64,000 nucleotides of DNA from Alectoria sarmentosa (taxonomy: Eukaryota > Ascomycota > Lecanoromycetes > Lecanorales > Parmeliaceae): NCBI GenBank assembly GCA_009733775.1, contig WOGZ01000053.1:1-64000 (forward strand), in the 5' to 3' direction. Positions 23,536 to 36,345 of this stretch are shown in pieces. Within the stretch, counting starts at the first letter, position 1; each line of letters starts with the position of its first letter. A model generated the notes under the pieces. That model saw only the letters and a list, made by a program, of their open reading frames with translations, had not been told where the DNA came from and ran no database searches. The translations under genes were made by a program, and so were the position numbers.

Positions 23536-24090
23536 GCAACTGGTATCGGCGTAAAGGGGAGATGCTTGTGAAAAAACAGAAGACAAGGCGCGCCAAGGCG
23601 TTTGCGAAGAGTGCGTGACTACAAGTGTTTTCTTTTAGATCGTATGAGACCGGAGCTGAAAGCGCTTTCCCTTCATTCAAAGATGAGCATGCATGTAACT
23701 AACTTGCGAGGGAAGATGGAAGGACTGAGATACGAACCAACTGCAATCATCCTCCAATGAATAGTACATGTAAAGGATACGCAAAATGAAGCGCATTATT
23801 GCACCTAAAGCCTTCACCAATATGAGTAACGGTGTATCTTTTCCTCAGTCCTTCAGACTTGCCAAGGTCGCTAAGCCCCTTCGGGTTAAAGGTCCTCGTT
23901 AAACCCCTTCGAATTAATTCGATAAGTTCGCAACCTTTGAAGGACACGTTTAAACGCAAACTTTTATAATTTTGTTAAATTAAATTTAAATTCTTCGTCG
24001 ATAACAATTATATTATAATAATTACGTATAAAATATATAAAATATATGTTATCGAATTTTAATGTTATAATTTTAACTTATAATTTATAT
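23536..24090. other. Island-to-AT-rich transition downstream of the kinase
   Basis: Balanced sequence persists to ~23,880, then composition slides to AT-rich over ~80 bp, with phrases such as CCCCTTCGAATTAATTCG that look like mutated island DNA. From ~23,960 it is fully AT-rich up to the G2 LTR end at 24,091. The 70-codon minus frame (23,747-23,959) has no known domain. Confidence 0.6.
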
Positions 24091-24291
24091 TATTAAAATC
24101 GATATAAAGTTATATTATATAAATATAATATATAAAATAATTAAGTAAAAACAAAATACGTATATAAAAAAAACATTTATATAAAAGTAAATGTTTTTAT
24201 CAAAACACGTTAAGCTTAATTAAATAATGTAAAAAAAACGTGATATCAAAAAAAGTTAATTTTATTAAAAATGTAAAATACGCTTATAACA
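24091..24291 (-). repeat. G2 LTR, minus strand (~201 bp)
   Basis: Block-by-block match in reverse complement to the G2 LTRs at 45,602-45,805 and 52,471-52,674, from TGTTATAAGCG to TTTTAATA. Confidence 0.85.
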
Positions 24292-24980
24292 TTATTTTTT
24301 TCTTTTAAAAATCGATATTTCAACGTTATAAAATTCGAAGAAATGTGTTTATAATTTATTTTATATCTTTGAAATCTTTAATTAATAATTATTTTCAATC
24401 GAAAAAGATTAATAATAATAACGATAATAATATATCGCGAAGAATTTATTAATAACATCGTCGATATTATAATATTTTATCGTTTTAAATATTTAAAAAT
24501 AATGTATTTTAATAAAGAATCAACGTTATAATCGTTATTAAAATATTTAAATATTTAATATTATTTAATATTCGATATTTTAAATAAAAAAAAAATCGCG
24601 AAAATTGAATAATATAATTAAATAAAATCTTTTAAATTAAATTAAATTGTAAATGTTAAATCTTATTTAAAATTCGTATATAACTTAATAATATTTTAAA
24701 TAATTATTTTTTATAAATTATTATATATATAATATTAAATAATATTAACAACGACGATAATGAGATTTTAAAACGTCGATAAAAGATTTCGAAAAATGTT
24801 TATTATGTGAATAACGAGAGTCGCGTGTTCGTTTATATTTTAAATTAATATATTATCGTTATCGATTTCGATCGATTTTATCGTTGAAAAAATAACGTGA
24901 AAATGCATCGCATAATAATAAATAAGTCGAAAATATTTATATATATATTATTATTTGATATAATAATAATAATAATACTA

Positions 24981-24983
<3 letters not shown>

Positions 24984-25015
<32 letters not shown>
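24984..25015. repeat. A32 homopolymer (T32 on the element's sense strand)
   Basis: 32 uninterrupted A on +. It lies inside the minus-strand G2 fragment, at the place where the better preserved G2 copy (51,770-51,794) has a pure C/T tract. C-to-T mutation of that tract would yield T32 on the sense strand. It is therefore not a retroposon poly(A) tail. Confidence 0.8.
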
Positions 25016-25019
<4 letters not shown>

Positions 25020-25687
25020 TATTATAACTTAATAATTAATTTAATTAAATAATGTATAATTATTTTATTATAGTTTATTTAAATATCGTTTATAAAAGTC
25101 TTTAATTACGTTTTTTGCATTATCGAATTCGTTTTTATTGACGTTATATTAATTAAGATCTTTATCGACGTTTTTGATTTAATTTTATATTTACAATTTT
25201 TTTAAATTGCTTTTAAATTGAGTATATTTTCAATTATTTTTATTATTTTTATTTTTAATAATAATAATTATAGAAAATGAATTTTTTTAATTAAATAACG
25301 AATTAATAACGATGAAATTAAAAAGTTTAAAATAAAAGTATTATAACTTTTTATAATCTTAAATAATTTCAATTTATAAAAAAAAAATACGACTTTAATT
25401 TTAAATAAATCGAATATCTCATTATTTAATTTTTTTATATAATTTATTAATAACGATATTTTTATTATTAAAAAAGACGAAATCGTTTTTTTTAAATAAT
25501 ACGATTTATTTACAATAATTAATTAATTTAATTATTGCAAGTTGTATTTTATTTAAGTTATCGCGTATATAAATAAAAACGTTTTCGAATAATAACGTAA
25601 TTAATAATATTAAAATTAAAATTATATAAAAATAAAAAAATTTATTCGCATAAAAGAGTAATATATTTATAATAATTAAAATATTAT

Positions 25688-25935
25688 TATTATAAACGTA
25701 TTATATATTTTTAATAAAAGCAATCTTTTTTTAATATTACATTTTTTTAACATTACTTAATTAAGTTTAGCGTATTTTAATAAAGATATTTATTTTTATA
25801 TAAATGTTTTCTCTTTATATATATATTTTCTTTTTATTTAATTATCTTATTTAATACATTTATATAATATAATTTTATATCGATTTTAATATTATAATTA
25901 AGTTATTTTATTTACTTTATTTATATTATTATTTT
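25688..25935 (+). repeat. G2 5' LTR (204 bp) plus ~45 bp of element interior, truncated
   Basis: 25,688-25,891 matches the G2 LTR along its whole length (TATTATAAACGTATTATA where the complete copy's 3' LTR has TGTTATAAGCGTACCCTA). It is followed by interior sequence resembling 45,806-45,850, then similarity stops. It points away from the minus-strand G2 fragment, so the two form a head-to-head pair. Confidence 0.78.
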
Positions 25936-28900
25936 ACTCATCTTCGAAATGCTAATTTCAAGAAATGATAATTGAAAAAATTCGTATCCCGATTTAATGA
26001 TTATATTTAAAGGGTTTTTAAAAAGTTGTTAAACGATTATAAAAAGGTTATGAGATAAAATGAAATCATTATATATATTTTTTTTAAAACTCATTTTCGT
26101 TAATAATTGTGTAATCGTTTTAAATATAAAATAATTATAAAATGATTATAAATCGTCTTATTATTTGAGATATAATTATGAGATAATCGTAAAAAATCGT
26201 CGATCATCTCACATTTCTTTAATATTCTCAAAATGATCAAAATACGATTTTTTATCGTCGCATCTTTTTGCAATAAATCTTTTTACAATTTCGTATAATC
26301 GTTTTATAATTTATAAAAATCATATAAATATCATTTAAAAAGTTTTTTACGATTATTTAAATGTTTTTTTTTCAAAAAAGTCTTCTTCGATCGCTTAAAC
26401 GTCTTTCGTAAAAGTTTTTTATAATTATTTAAATGTCTTTCTTCAAAGAAATTTTCTTCGATCGTTTAAACGTTTTTCATAAAAGTTTTCTTCGATCGCT
26501 TAAATGTTTCTCTCTTAAAAAAGCCTTTCGCGATCGTTTAAATATTTCTTTTAAAGAAGTCTCTTGCGACAACCTTTTGCGATAATCTTTTACGACGATT
26601 TAAATATCTCTTTAAAAAATCTTCTGCGATCGTTTAAAATAATTTATAAATATGTTATATCTTATATATAATGAAGCATATAAAAATCGATTTTTTTATT
26701 TTAATTTGATTTTATAAATATCTTAATTATGTATAAAAAATTATATTTTAATTTGAGAAAATCGAATATTTATTAATTCGCTTAATGATGATAAATTAAT
26801 AATTTTAATATAAAATTAAAAATATTTTCGTTTTCGTTTTAAAATTTCTTCATTATATAAATAATTATAAAATCATATTTTTTTCATTAATAAATGTGTG
26901 TAAAATATTGCGTTAATTGATTTTTAATATCTTCGATATTTAAATAATTATAAACGTTATATATATGTCGATAATTGAATTTAAAACCTTTATTAATCCT
27001 TTATTAATAATGTGACATTTATAAATTAATGTAAATTATTTTTCGATATCATTTTAATGATTTTATATCAAAGTTTATAATTTGTATATCGTAATTTTAT
27101 TAATATATAATTATTAAATGTTAAATGAAATTATGTTGAGAAGAAAGTTTTATCAAATTTATTATAAATGTTAATTTAAAATACGCATTTAATATAAACT
27201 CTTTAAACGATAATTATTTAATATAATATTATTTATTTAAATTAACATTATAAAAGTCTTTTACATTCGCATTAACATTATTATAATCTTATTTATTAAT
27301 TAATAAAAAGTCTTTAACGAACGTCGAACATTGCGTGTTAAACAAAATCAAAATTTTCATTAATTTCAAATGTTTATAATTTTATGCATTCGTAAAATTC
27401 AATCGCAAAAATTGTTATATAATGTTTTTAATAAAAAAATAAATTATTAAATTAAAAGATGTTATTGCGTTAATCATATTTTTGAAAATTATAAAAAATA
27501 TTAATTATAATGTTTTAATGTCTTTCTCTCGTATTTATATTTCAATTTTTTTATTAATATATTTGAATTTATGATTATAATATATTTTATTGCATTATCG
27601 ATAAAATGTAAATTTATATACACATTAAAAAGAGAGAGAAGTTTTTGAAATTTGTTTTCTTTAAACTTTCGCCCTTTATTTTTAATTTTGAATTTCGATT
27701 TCATTAATATTATTTTTATTATTTTTATTATTTTCACTTTCGAATCGAAACGTGTAACGTTTAATAAAATCGTTTTCAAAATTTCATTTTTCGCTCTTTT
27801 TTTTTTAAAATCATTATCTTTACGAAAATCTTTTTTAATTATTTTTATAAGTTTTTCTTTAATCACATAAACGCATATTATCAATTTTTAATAAGTTTTA
27901 CGCGCTTTTAATATATATTTATTAAATTTGAATTTAATATTATGCTCATTATTTATATAAAACATATATTTATAAAAAATATTAAATTTAATATAACGTT
28001 AATTATTTATTAATGTGTTAAATTAAATAATTTAATTAAATGTTTTAATTATTATTTAAAATGAAAATAATTTAATTATTATAATATTTTTAATTATTTA
28101 TATAAATGAGAAACGAAATTAATTTCGAAATATTAATAATATTAGCATTATAATCTTTTTTATTTTTGAAAATAATTATAATTATATATAATATATCGAA
28201 TTTTGAATGCGTTTTCAATCGAAAAAAAATTGAAAATTTTAAAATGTTTTTAAATACGTCGATACGTCGCGTTTATTGAAAATTAAATTTATAAATTTTT
28301 TTTATAAGATTTTATTTAAGTTTTTTTATTTAAAATGAGATATATTATAAATTCGTAATTATATTAAATTAAGAGTTGAAAAAAGCTTCGCAATTAATGA
28401 AAATTTCAAATGAATTTTTTTATTTCGAATAAATGTTTTAAGATTTACATTATTTAATTTATTCGCATATTTTCTTTACTTAATGATTTTTTAATAATAT
28501 TTTTTTTAATTTATAATATCGAAATTCATTTTTTTCTTCTCTTTTTTAAAATAAAAATAAATATAATAATTTATTTTAATATTACATCGTATAAAGTTTT
28601 TATTGTTCGTTTATTATAATATATTTTTAAAAAAGATTATATCGAACGCGCAAAATGTTTTAATATTATCGTTAATCTTTAATTTTATTTCACGATTTAA
28701 GTTTTAAATAAATCTGATAAAGGTTTTTATAACGTTATTTAATTTTATATTATAAAATTTTAATATCAATGTAAAAACATTTACGAATTTTCTTTATTCG
28801 TTATAATTTAAATAAATAAAAATTAAATAAAAGATCTTTAAAGCTTATATATATTTTTATATATTTCGAAATCATTAATAAAAAGAAGATATAACATAAA
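25936..28900. other. 3 kb AT-rich DNA, unassigned, with one minisatellite
   Basis: No element could be recognised. The minus-strand frame at 27,501-27,884 (127 codons, Lys/Ile/Asn-rich) is typical of chance frames in very AT-rich DNA and has an antisense frame of similar length. Confidence 0.5.
26335..26640. repeat. Degenerate minisatellite of ~50-70 bp units
   Basis: The motif (T)CTTCGATCG(C/T)TTAAA(C/T)GT followed by a TCTTT...AAAAG tract recurs about six times (near 26,385, 26,455, 26,485, 26,525, 26,580 and 26,625) with indels. It is C/T-rich on + and relatively poor in G outside CpG. Confidence 0.7.
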
Positions 28901-29158
28901 TGTTAAGAGAATCGCCATGTTGCTATGTTGTCAAGCTTATTATATTTATTTAATAAACGATATCTTATCAAGTTTATGACTTAATAAAAAGTTGATAAAT
29001 AATTAATTTTGATAAAAGAATCGATCAACTTATAATCACTCAAAATATGATCTTTCTAATGTATCACATTGTCGATATTATTGTGTCGTTAATTATAAAC
29101 ATATCGTTTATTATGAACTTGATAAGCACCTTATAATCAATCAATCGTATTTTCAACA
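28901..29158 (+). repeat. G1 5' LTR (258 bp)
   Basis: Same length as, and alignable end to end with, 39,676-39,933; differences are mostly C/T and G/A transitions. TG...CA ends. Confidence 0.95.
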
Positions 29159-31900
29159 TTTGATAACAACACCGATATACAATTATCTGATTAAACTTCT
29201 TTATTGACAATAATTGTACGATATTAGGTTTTTCATCATTTAGACATATTATATTATTTAAATCGACGATTCATCATTTATCGACCAGCTTAATTTGTTT
29301 ATCGATTAAGTTTCAATATTGTTAAGATCGTTTTTTCTTAATTATTTGTTTTTTCTTCATTAATTGTTGATTTCTTTTAACGACTTTTTTTCAAATCGAT
29401 AAGCGTATTTCTTTATTAAAAGACAAATATCATTTGACGAAAAAAATCGATAATTGAAATCTCATTAAACTCTCTCTTTTCATCATTTTTCTCTTTGAAA
29501 CTTGAAAAAAAACATTCTCTTTTTATGTATTTGTTATAAATCTTCAATCGACGTTTATTATTCAATTGTTTATGAAAAAACATCATCAAATTAAAATCTA
29601 TTTTCGAGTTCAACGTTGCAAAAAGTATTCTCATTATAATTTATCAATTTTAAGACTTTATCAAATTTAAGCTTTCATTAATTGCTCTTATTAAAAAGGA
29701 AATTCGACTCGTTATCGATTTTATTATAAGATATATTCAACGTTCGATTGAGTTTAAACAATAAAAAGACACTTTAATAAAAGGAATTCGGGCTCGTTTA
29801 CGATCAAAATCTGTTTAAATATTTGCGTGATCATCGAATTGAGTGATAAATAAACTCTTTTTAAAAGTTTTTATCAAAAAATTTAATAAGAATATCGAAG
29901 ATGTAATTCGATATTTTAAATTATTTTCAAAGTCGAAATAAAAAAGTCATTTGAAATAAAAAAACAATTTCGAGTAGGAAAGCAATTCGGAGAAGGAACT
30001 TTTTTTTTTTTTTTTATCGATTTTAAAAGAGAAACAATTTATCACTTTAAAAAAATTGTCGAAAAACGATGATATCAAATCGACAATCGAGTAATTGATG
30101 AATATATCAAATAACGTTGTTTAAAACGTTGATAATATTTAAGACGTTGACAAATTAAACTTTTCTCAATCTATTGTTATATCGAAATTCATATCATTTA
30201 TTAACAATCTTTCTCTCATTAAAATCGATTTTATTGATTTCACGAAATCGTTAATTAATTCGTTATTGATATTAAGAAGATCGTTTATTTTCATTAATTC
30301 TCAAAATAATTTTTTATCTCATTCATTTATTAAATTATAATCTCTTTTAAAAGATAATTAAAGAATTCTTTAATTTATATTTGAAGAATATTAATTATTT
30401 TATTCGCTTTTTTCACGTTAAGAATCATCTCGACGTTTATCGAGAATTTTTAAAAGAGATTAATTGATATAAAAGTTGATGAAAAGATTAATTTTTATAA
30501 AGTTTAACACGATTATCATTAATTCGTTTTTGTTTATGAATAATAATTCGACAATATTAAAGTCGACATTCATAAATAATTAAACACATTTTTAATTTAA
30601 TGAGATTTTTCGTGTTTTTATCAGAGATGAATTTAAAGTCATATTTGTATTGATTTAATTATAAGATCCGTCGAGAGAACGCGAAGAATAAGGTAAATTT
30701 GACGATTTAAGATCGTTTAACAATGTCATTAATGTTATCGAAGACAATAATCAATTACGATTCAATGCTCAAAATTTCGGATTTTTTCATTTTGACGTTT
30801 TAAAGTTATATGATTTTGAATATGTGATTCATAATCATAAGAAAATCATTTTTAAAAAGGTTTACATTTTTAATAAACGTGTTTATGATTATGTTTTGTT
30901 TATCGACGAGATTATTATTAAAAAAAATCTTTTTTTCTGTTTTCGAGACTCAACATTAAATTGATATTTCGAAAAAATCGACGATTTTAAACGAAAAGCC
31001 TTTAAGAATATGATATTAATCGATTTTATCGATTAATTAACATTGCGATTTAAAATGAATATAATTAAGATAATAAATAAATTGTATATCGAGAAATATT
31101 TTTTTAAAAACGTTATCAAAAAACGCGACCTTTAAGAATATTTATAAAACGTTTAATTATACGTCACAATATTAAGCGTAAATAATCGTTACGTCCATTT
31201 GACATAAATATAATAAAATCTTAACGTCGAAATTCGATCGATAATGTTAATATTAACGTTTATTATGATTGTGTAAACGTTTATAAAGAAATTGAAAGTA
31301 AAAAGAGATTTGTGAAAAACAATAAACGAGCGTTAATGAATTAATCGTTCGAGATAAGTCGATAATGCACAATTCAAATAACAAAATCAAAATTAATATG
31401 ATAAATTTTAATAATAAAATCTTAATATCAACAGATCTTTTTTTTATCAAAATGAAATTAATCGTTTACAATATTAATTTTAATAATCTAATCGATCATA
31501 TTATTAATATGATAATCGTTAAAAAACATATTAATCATATTAAAATAAATATGTTAATTGAGAAGAATATTCATTTTTTTCTTTATAAAAGAAATTTCAA
31601 AATCAATTATAGATTATCGCTTCTCAAAATAGGTTATTGATAATTATGATTTCAATAATCGATGTTATTTAATCGATGAAGATTTTTCAATAATTCAATT
31701 ATCTTTTTTGTCAATTAAATGATAATAAAAATAATTCGAATTATTGAGGGAATTGTAATTCTTTTTTTCGGGAAAGGGGAGGTTTTCAATTTGGTAATAA
31801 TTCGAAATAACGATATTAGCAAAATGTCAATTATGTTTTTTTTAATCGATAATCGTTTATTATAAAAATCTTTAAAATTTATATTCAAAAGGCGATTATG
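29159..31900 (+). pseudogene. G1 5' region, presumed gag remnant
   Basis: This lies between the 5' LTR and pol, where gag is expected. Reading around 30,640-30,960 on + gives long nearly open stretches (e.g. KLYDFEYVIHNHKK) interrupted by stops, but no diagnostic gag motif is visible. The minus-strand frame at 29,416-29,634 is chance. A T17 run lies near 30,000-30,016. Confidence 0.5.
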
Positions 31901-34900
31901 AAATATATTAATTTGATGAATTTTAAGGCGAGGAATTCGATTTTATTTCGAATAATTTCGGGTATTATGTTAATGTTTATGATGAGTTATTAATATTTAT
32001 AAATCAATTTAAAGATAATAAAAAGAACGTTAATATCGATGTTAACGTTTATTATACGTCGACGAATTATTTCAATTCGTATTTTATGAAATCACGATTA
32101 ATGAAATTTAAAACGTGTCGAAAATGCAAAGAAGATTTTTTTTCGAGAAATAAATTGTATATTTATTTTAAAATTTATAAAAATAAGGTTAAGGACATTA
32201 ATAAAATCGTCTTCAATCTCGTGATCGACGATTTTAAAAATGTCATTTTTATCGATAATTCGAGAATTATATTTATTATTTTTATCACGAAGATTATAAT
32301 AATTTTTGTTAATAATAATGAAATTATTAATAACGAGCAGAAGAAGATCGAAGAAACGATATATTTTATAAATTTCGAATGTTTTATTATTGAATTAATA
32401 TCGAAAAAGACATCGAATATAAGATTCGTTTTCAAAAAATGATATTTCGTTATTTTGATAATGTTTTTTGTCTTACGAGAAATTAAAGTCATCATTTGCG
32501 TGAATTTAAGATGCATTATATCGTTGATTGATAAAAATTTTTTGAAAGAAATTTTATCAAATATTTTAATCAAAAGAATTAAAATGAATATCAACATCAA
32601 AAAAATCGATATTTTTAAACACATAATTAATGATTATTATTTTTTCGATTTATACATTTCTGACACGTTTAATAATTAATGATTAATAATTCATATACGC
32701 AAAGAGATGCATATTGTCGATAATCTCAAAACAAAAATGTTTTTAAAAATGAATATTTTAAATTTAAAGCGTATGAGCATTGACGTTAACGAGAAAAAAT
32801 TATTGATTAAAAGTTATAATGATTTGATAATGAACATTCAAATCAAGGTTAAAGATAATGTTGATATATGACGAATCGTACGCAATCAAAAAAGAATTGT
32901 GATTTCTTTCAAATCGATAATAAGAATATTTATCGAATTATGTATTTCAACGCTTTTATCAAATAAAGATTATTTATTTAAATTTAATTATATGAAAGCT
33001 TATGCTCACATAGTGAACGTCGAGATTTTTTTCATTTATATTAAAAACGATGTTGATATTGTTAAGATCGTATTTCAATATTTTAATTTAAACATCATTA
33101 TTGAATATAACGTCGATTTATATTTCGTTATTCATTTAAACGATCATAATTTAATAATGAAAAATTAAAAGTTGAGAATTAACGCGTTAAAAGATAATTT
33201 TGACATCAAAATGAATAATAATATTTCAATGTGTGACATCGAAAAATAGATTGTTAATTTAAAGGTTTTGATAATCGAATATGTCGATATTTGAAAAAAC
33301 ATCGATAAGATCGTAAACGTTTTAAGAAATAATTTTATGAAAATCAATTTGAACATCGATTGAAATTTCACGTCGGTTATCAAATTCGCTCAAAAAATTT
33401 ATTCGTTTGACGCGATAAACAGAGAGGTAATTGATAAGAAATTCGATAAATTATATGCGTAAAACAAAATAAGATAAATAACGAAACTTATTTTTTTTTT
33501 AATTTATATTTATGATTTAAAAGACGATATTCGAAAAATCGAAAAAGTTATTAAAGAGAAAATCAAGAATAATGATAAATATTCGTGAATTTAATCGAAT
33601 CATTATCACGAATTTTTATTCATTGTCGTTATAAGGCGATATAATTAATTTATTATAAGATATAAAATGCATTAATATCTTCGATAATTTATTTTTCTTT
33701 TTTCAATTTGACGTTTAATTCGAAAATTGATATAAACAAACGATCGTTTTTTATCGAAGATTCGAATATTTTAAAATCGTTATAATGAGTTTTAAAGGTT
33801 CGTTATCGTATATGCAGCGTATCATAAACAAAGAATTAAGATTTTTCAAAGACTTCGTTAAAGTTTATGTCGACGATTTGATAATATTTTCAAAAAACTT
33901 CGAATTGTATATTGAGTATTTTTATAAATTCTTTTAATTGTTAAAGAAATTAAAGATTATTATTAATTTAAAAAAGATATTTTTGAATTATTTAAGCGTT
34001 ATTTTTCTCGGGTAAAAGATTGACGTTTTTGAATTATTTATAATAAAAAAGCGAATTAAAGTTTTGACGAATATCAAATTCTTTATCGATCTCGAAGTTT
34101 TAAAACATTATTTCGAATTGATGAAATGAATGAGAATCAAAATTATGTATTATGCGCAAAAAACGAAGCCTTTTTAACGAAAAAAGATTTTTTTATTGAA
34201 GAAATCGTTTATCGTTAAAGGACAAAAACGGCGAGAATTCATCAAAAGAATTTTTATTAATAAAAGATAATTGTTGTTTGACTCCTTTCGCTTATTATAA
34301 GATTCTTTTTTTTCGTCGAATTTTTTGATACACTTCAATCGAGAATAACGAATTTATGTTAATATCGACGTTTTCAAAAAACGCGATTTCGATATTTATG
34401 TGTATTATGTTAAAGATAATTTTAAAAATAATGATTTTCTTAAAAGCGATATCATGTTAATATTATTCTTTTTTAAGTCGTTAAATAACGTCGAATCTCG
34501 TTATTGATTAACCGAATTGAAGGTTATCGAATTAATTTAAACAATTCGCAAGATTAAGCATTATATTAACAATTCGTTATATATTATAATCGTGTATATG
34601 AATTATTTAATAACAATTAGCATTATCAAATAAATCAATTTAATATCGTCTTCGATAAATAAGTTGAATTTACGCTTAATAAGAGTATCATAATATTTAT
34701 TATAATTTAAATTTAATGTTTATTATAAGTTTGATAAACAATATATAATGTCGAATGTTCTTTTTAGATTTATGAGTGAATCGATATTCGAGAGAGGTAT
34801 ATTAATTTCGAAAAAAGGTATCCTTAACGAGATATTTATTTTTAATAAATTTTTGATAAAAATGTTAAAAGAATTTAAGATAAGAATTTAAACTTTTTAT

Positions 34901-36345
34901 GTTAAGAATAAAAAATGAATTAAAATATAAAAGATGTTAAAAGGCGAAGATTCAATTTTTGATATTTAATTTCATCTCGTCGACGATTTATTATATTTCA
35001 CGAATTTTTTTAATAAAATGCGATTTTGTTTATTTAAAAAGTTTAAAAAGAAGATTTTTTAATAAGTATATAATGAAAATGTATATATCGAATTCAATAA
35101 AACGTATAAAGTGATTATAAGTAATTATTTTTTTTAAAAAACTTATTCGTCGACTTTATCGTTATATTCATCATTATTATAAGTGTAACATTAATCAAAT
35201 AAAACGTTATACGAAGTACGATTCACTCATTTTTATAATCGAGTCGTTAATATCGCATCATATAATTATCGTTGATTTCATATTAACATTGTCAAAGATA
35301 ATAAAGAAAATGAACATTATTATGTTAATAACCTATAAGTTTTTTAAAAGGATTATTTTCATTTTTAATAAAGACATCTTCTCAGCGGAGGATTAAGTCG
35401 AAATCTTTTTAAATGAAATTGTCGATTGAAATTTGTCGGCAACATTTATCTTTAATCGCGATAAAAAATTCATGTTCGTTTTTTGAAAGTTTATTTTCAA
35501 GAAATTAGACGTTAACTTTTTAATCAATATAATATATTATTTATAAATCGATAATCAATTAAAAAAAATCAATTAAACGATTGAAATTGTTTTACGTTAT
35601 TGATTGATGAACAATCTCATCGTCGATTGAATAAAATATTTATCACGTTTGTGTGATATATTTAATAATTTATCAAGCTCGATTATAGGATTAAATGTAA
35701 ACGAAATCGTTTACGATTATCGTTTTCGCGATATTTTTTCATTGTTGATTTTAAATCAAATTCGAGATAACGAGTTTTTATTAAAATGATTTATTAATGT
35801 TAAAGACGCGAAAAAAACAATCGTTTGAATTAACGTTAAAACGAAAATTGTTTATGATGTTTATTATCGATTAATTTTTATTAATAAAAATGAAAAGATA
35901 TTTTTAAAGTTTCATTATGAATATAATTTGTTTAGAATTTTTAATTTTAAGTTTATTAATTAAAAAACAGATTCGTTTAAGGTTTTTTAAAAAATCGATA
36001 ATTTAATATATAGAATAAACGTATCGATTTATTAATAAATTCATTTCATTATATTGATTACGCAACTCGAATTAACGTTTAAAAATGAAGATTCATATAA
36101 TCGCTTTATTCGATTTAATCATTCATTAACGATCGTCGAATTTAATAAAAAATGATATGAATATGTCGTAGAAAAATTGATTAATAAATGTCAACGTCGT
36201 TATGAAACGAAGAAGTCGATAATTGAATATCTCGTATGATGATTAAGATGGGGATTAGAATTCGATTAATGATATGAAGATGATTTATTGAGAAATGTAA
36301 AGAATTTGATCGACGGATATAAAAAGATTTATATATTCGAATAAC
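31901..36345 (+). pseudogene. G1 pol remnant: Zn finger, protease/RT, RNase H, integrase, chromodomain
   Basis: TCRKCKEDFFSRNKLYIYFK at ~32,105-32,165 resembles a C-x2-C...H finger with the His codon mutated to Tyr. RT begins near 33,385 (REVIDKKFDKLYA) and includes KVYVDDLIIFSKNFE. RNase H-like text follows to ~34,600. The integrase core reads IFNRDKKFMFVF, SSSIIGLNVNEIVYDYRFRD and VKTKIVYD (35,430-35,880). The chromodomain reads ...LRWGLEFD and YEDDLLRNVKNLIDGYKK at 36,235-36,335, with conserved Trp positions changed to TGA. The C-terminal chromodomain places G1 among chromoviruses, which are thought to target heterochromatin. Confidence 0.9.

Larger units (their letters stand above)
24091..25680 (-). 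mobile_element. 3' fragment of Gypsy family G2, minus strand, abutting the gene island
   Basis: The reverse complement of 24,091-24,291 is a 3' LTR (starts TGTTATAAGCGTATTTTACAT, ~201 bp) and is preceded by the G2 polypurine tract (AAAAGAAAAAAATAA). Continuing on the minus strand, the sequence aligns block by block with the complete G2 copy at 51,060-52,470, for example AAACGATAAAATATTATAAT (copy 1: AAACGATAAAACATTATAAT), CGAACACGCG, and GAATTCGATAATGCAAAAAA against GAATTCGATAATATAAAAAA. The 5' two-thirds is missing; it stops where an oppositely oriented G2 LTR begins (25,688). It contains the A32 run at 24,984-25,015. Confidence 0.85.

Noticed and set aside
24984..25015. A32 run as the poly(A) tail of a LINE or processed pseudogene
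   Set aside because: It lies in the interior of a G2 Gypsy fragment that continues on both sides, at the site of a pyrimidine tract in the better copy.
26335..26640. CRISPR-like array
   Set aside because: Units are degenerate, variable in length and contiguous without unique spacers; a minisatellite in a eukaryote.
27501..27884. 127-codon minus-strand frame in AT-rich DNA
   Set aside because: Lys/Ile/Asn-rich, no domain, and an antisense frame of similar openness; expected by chance at this composition.
32086..32624. Overlapping frames of 118 codons (+) and 149 codons (-)
   Set aside because: The plus frame is a piece of the G1 gag-pol remnant; the minus frame is its shadow.
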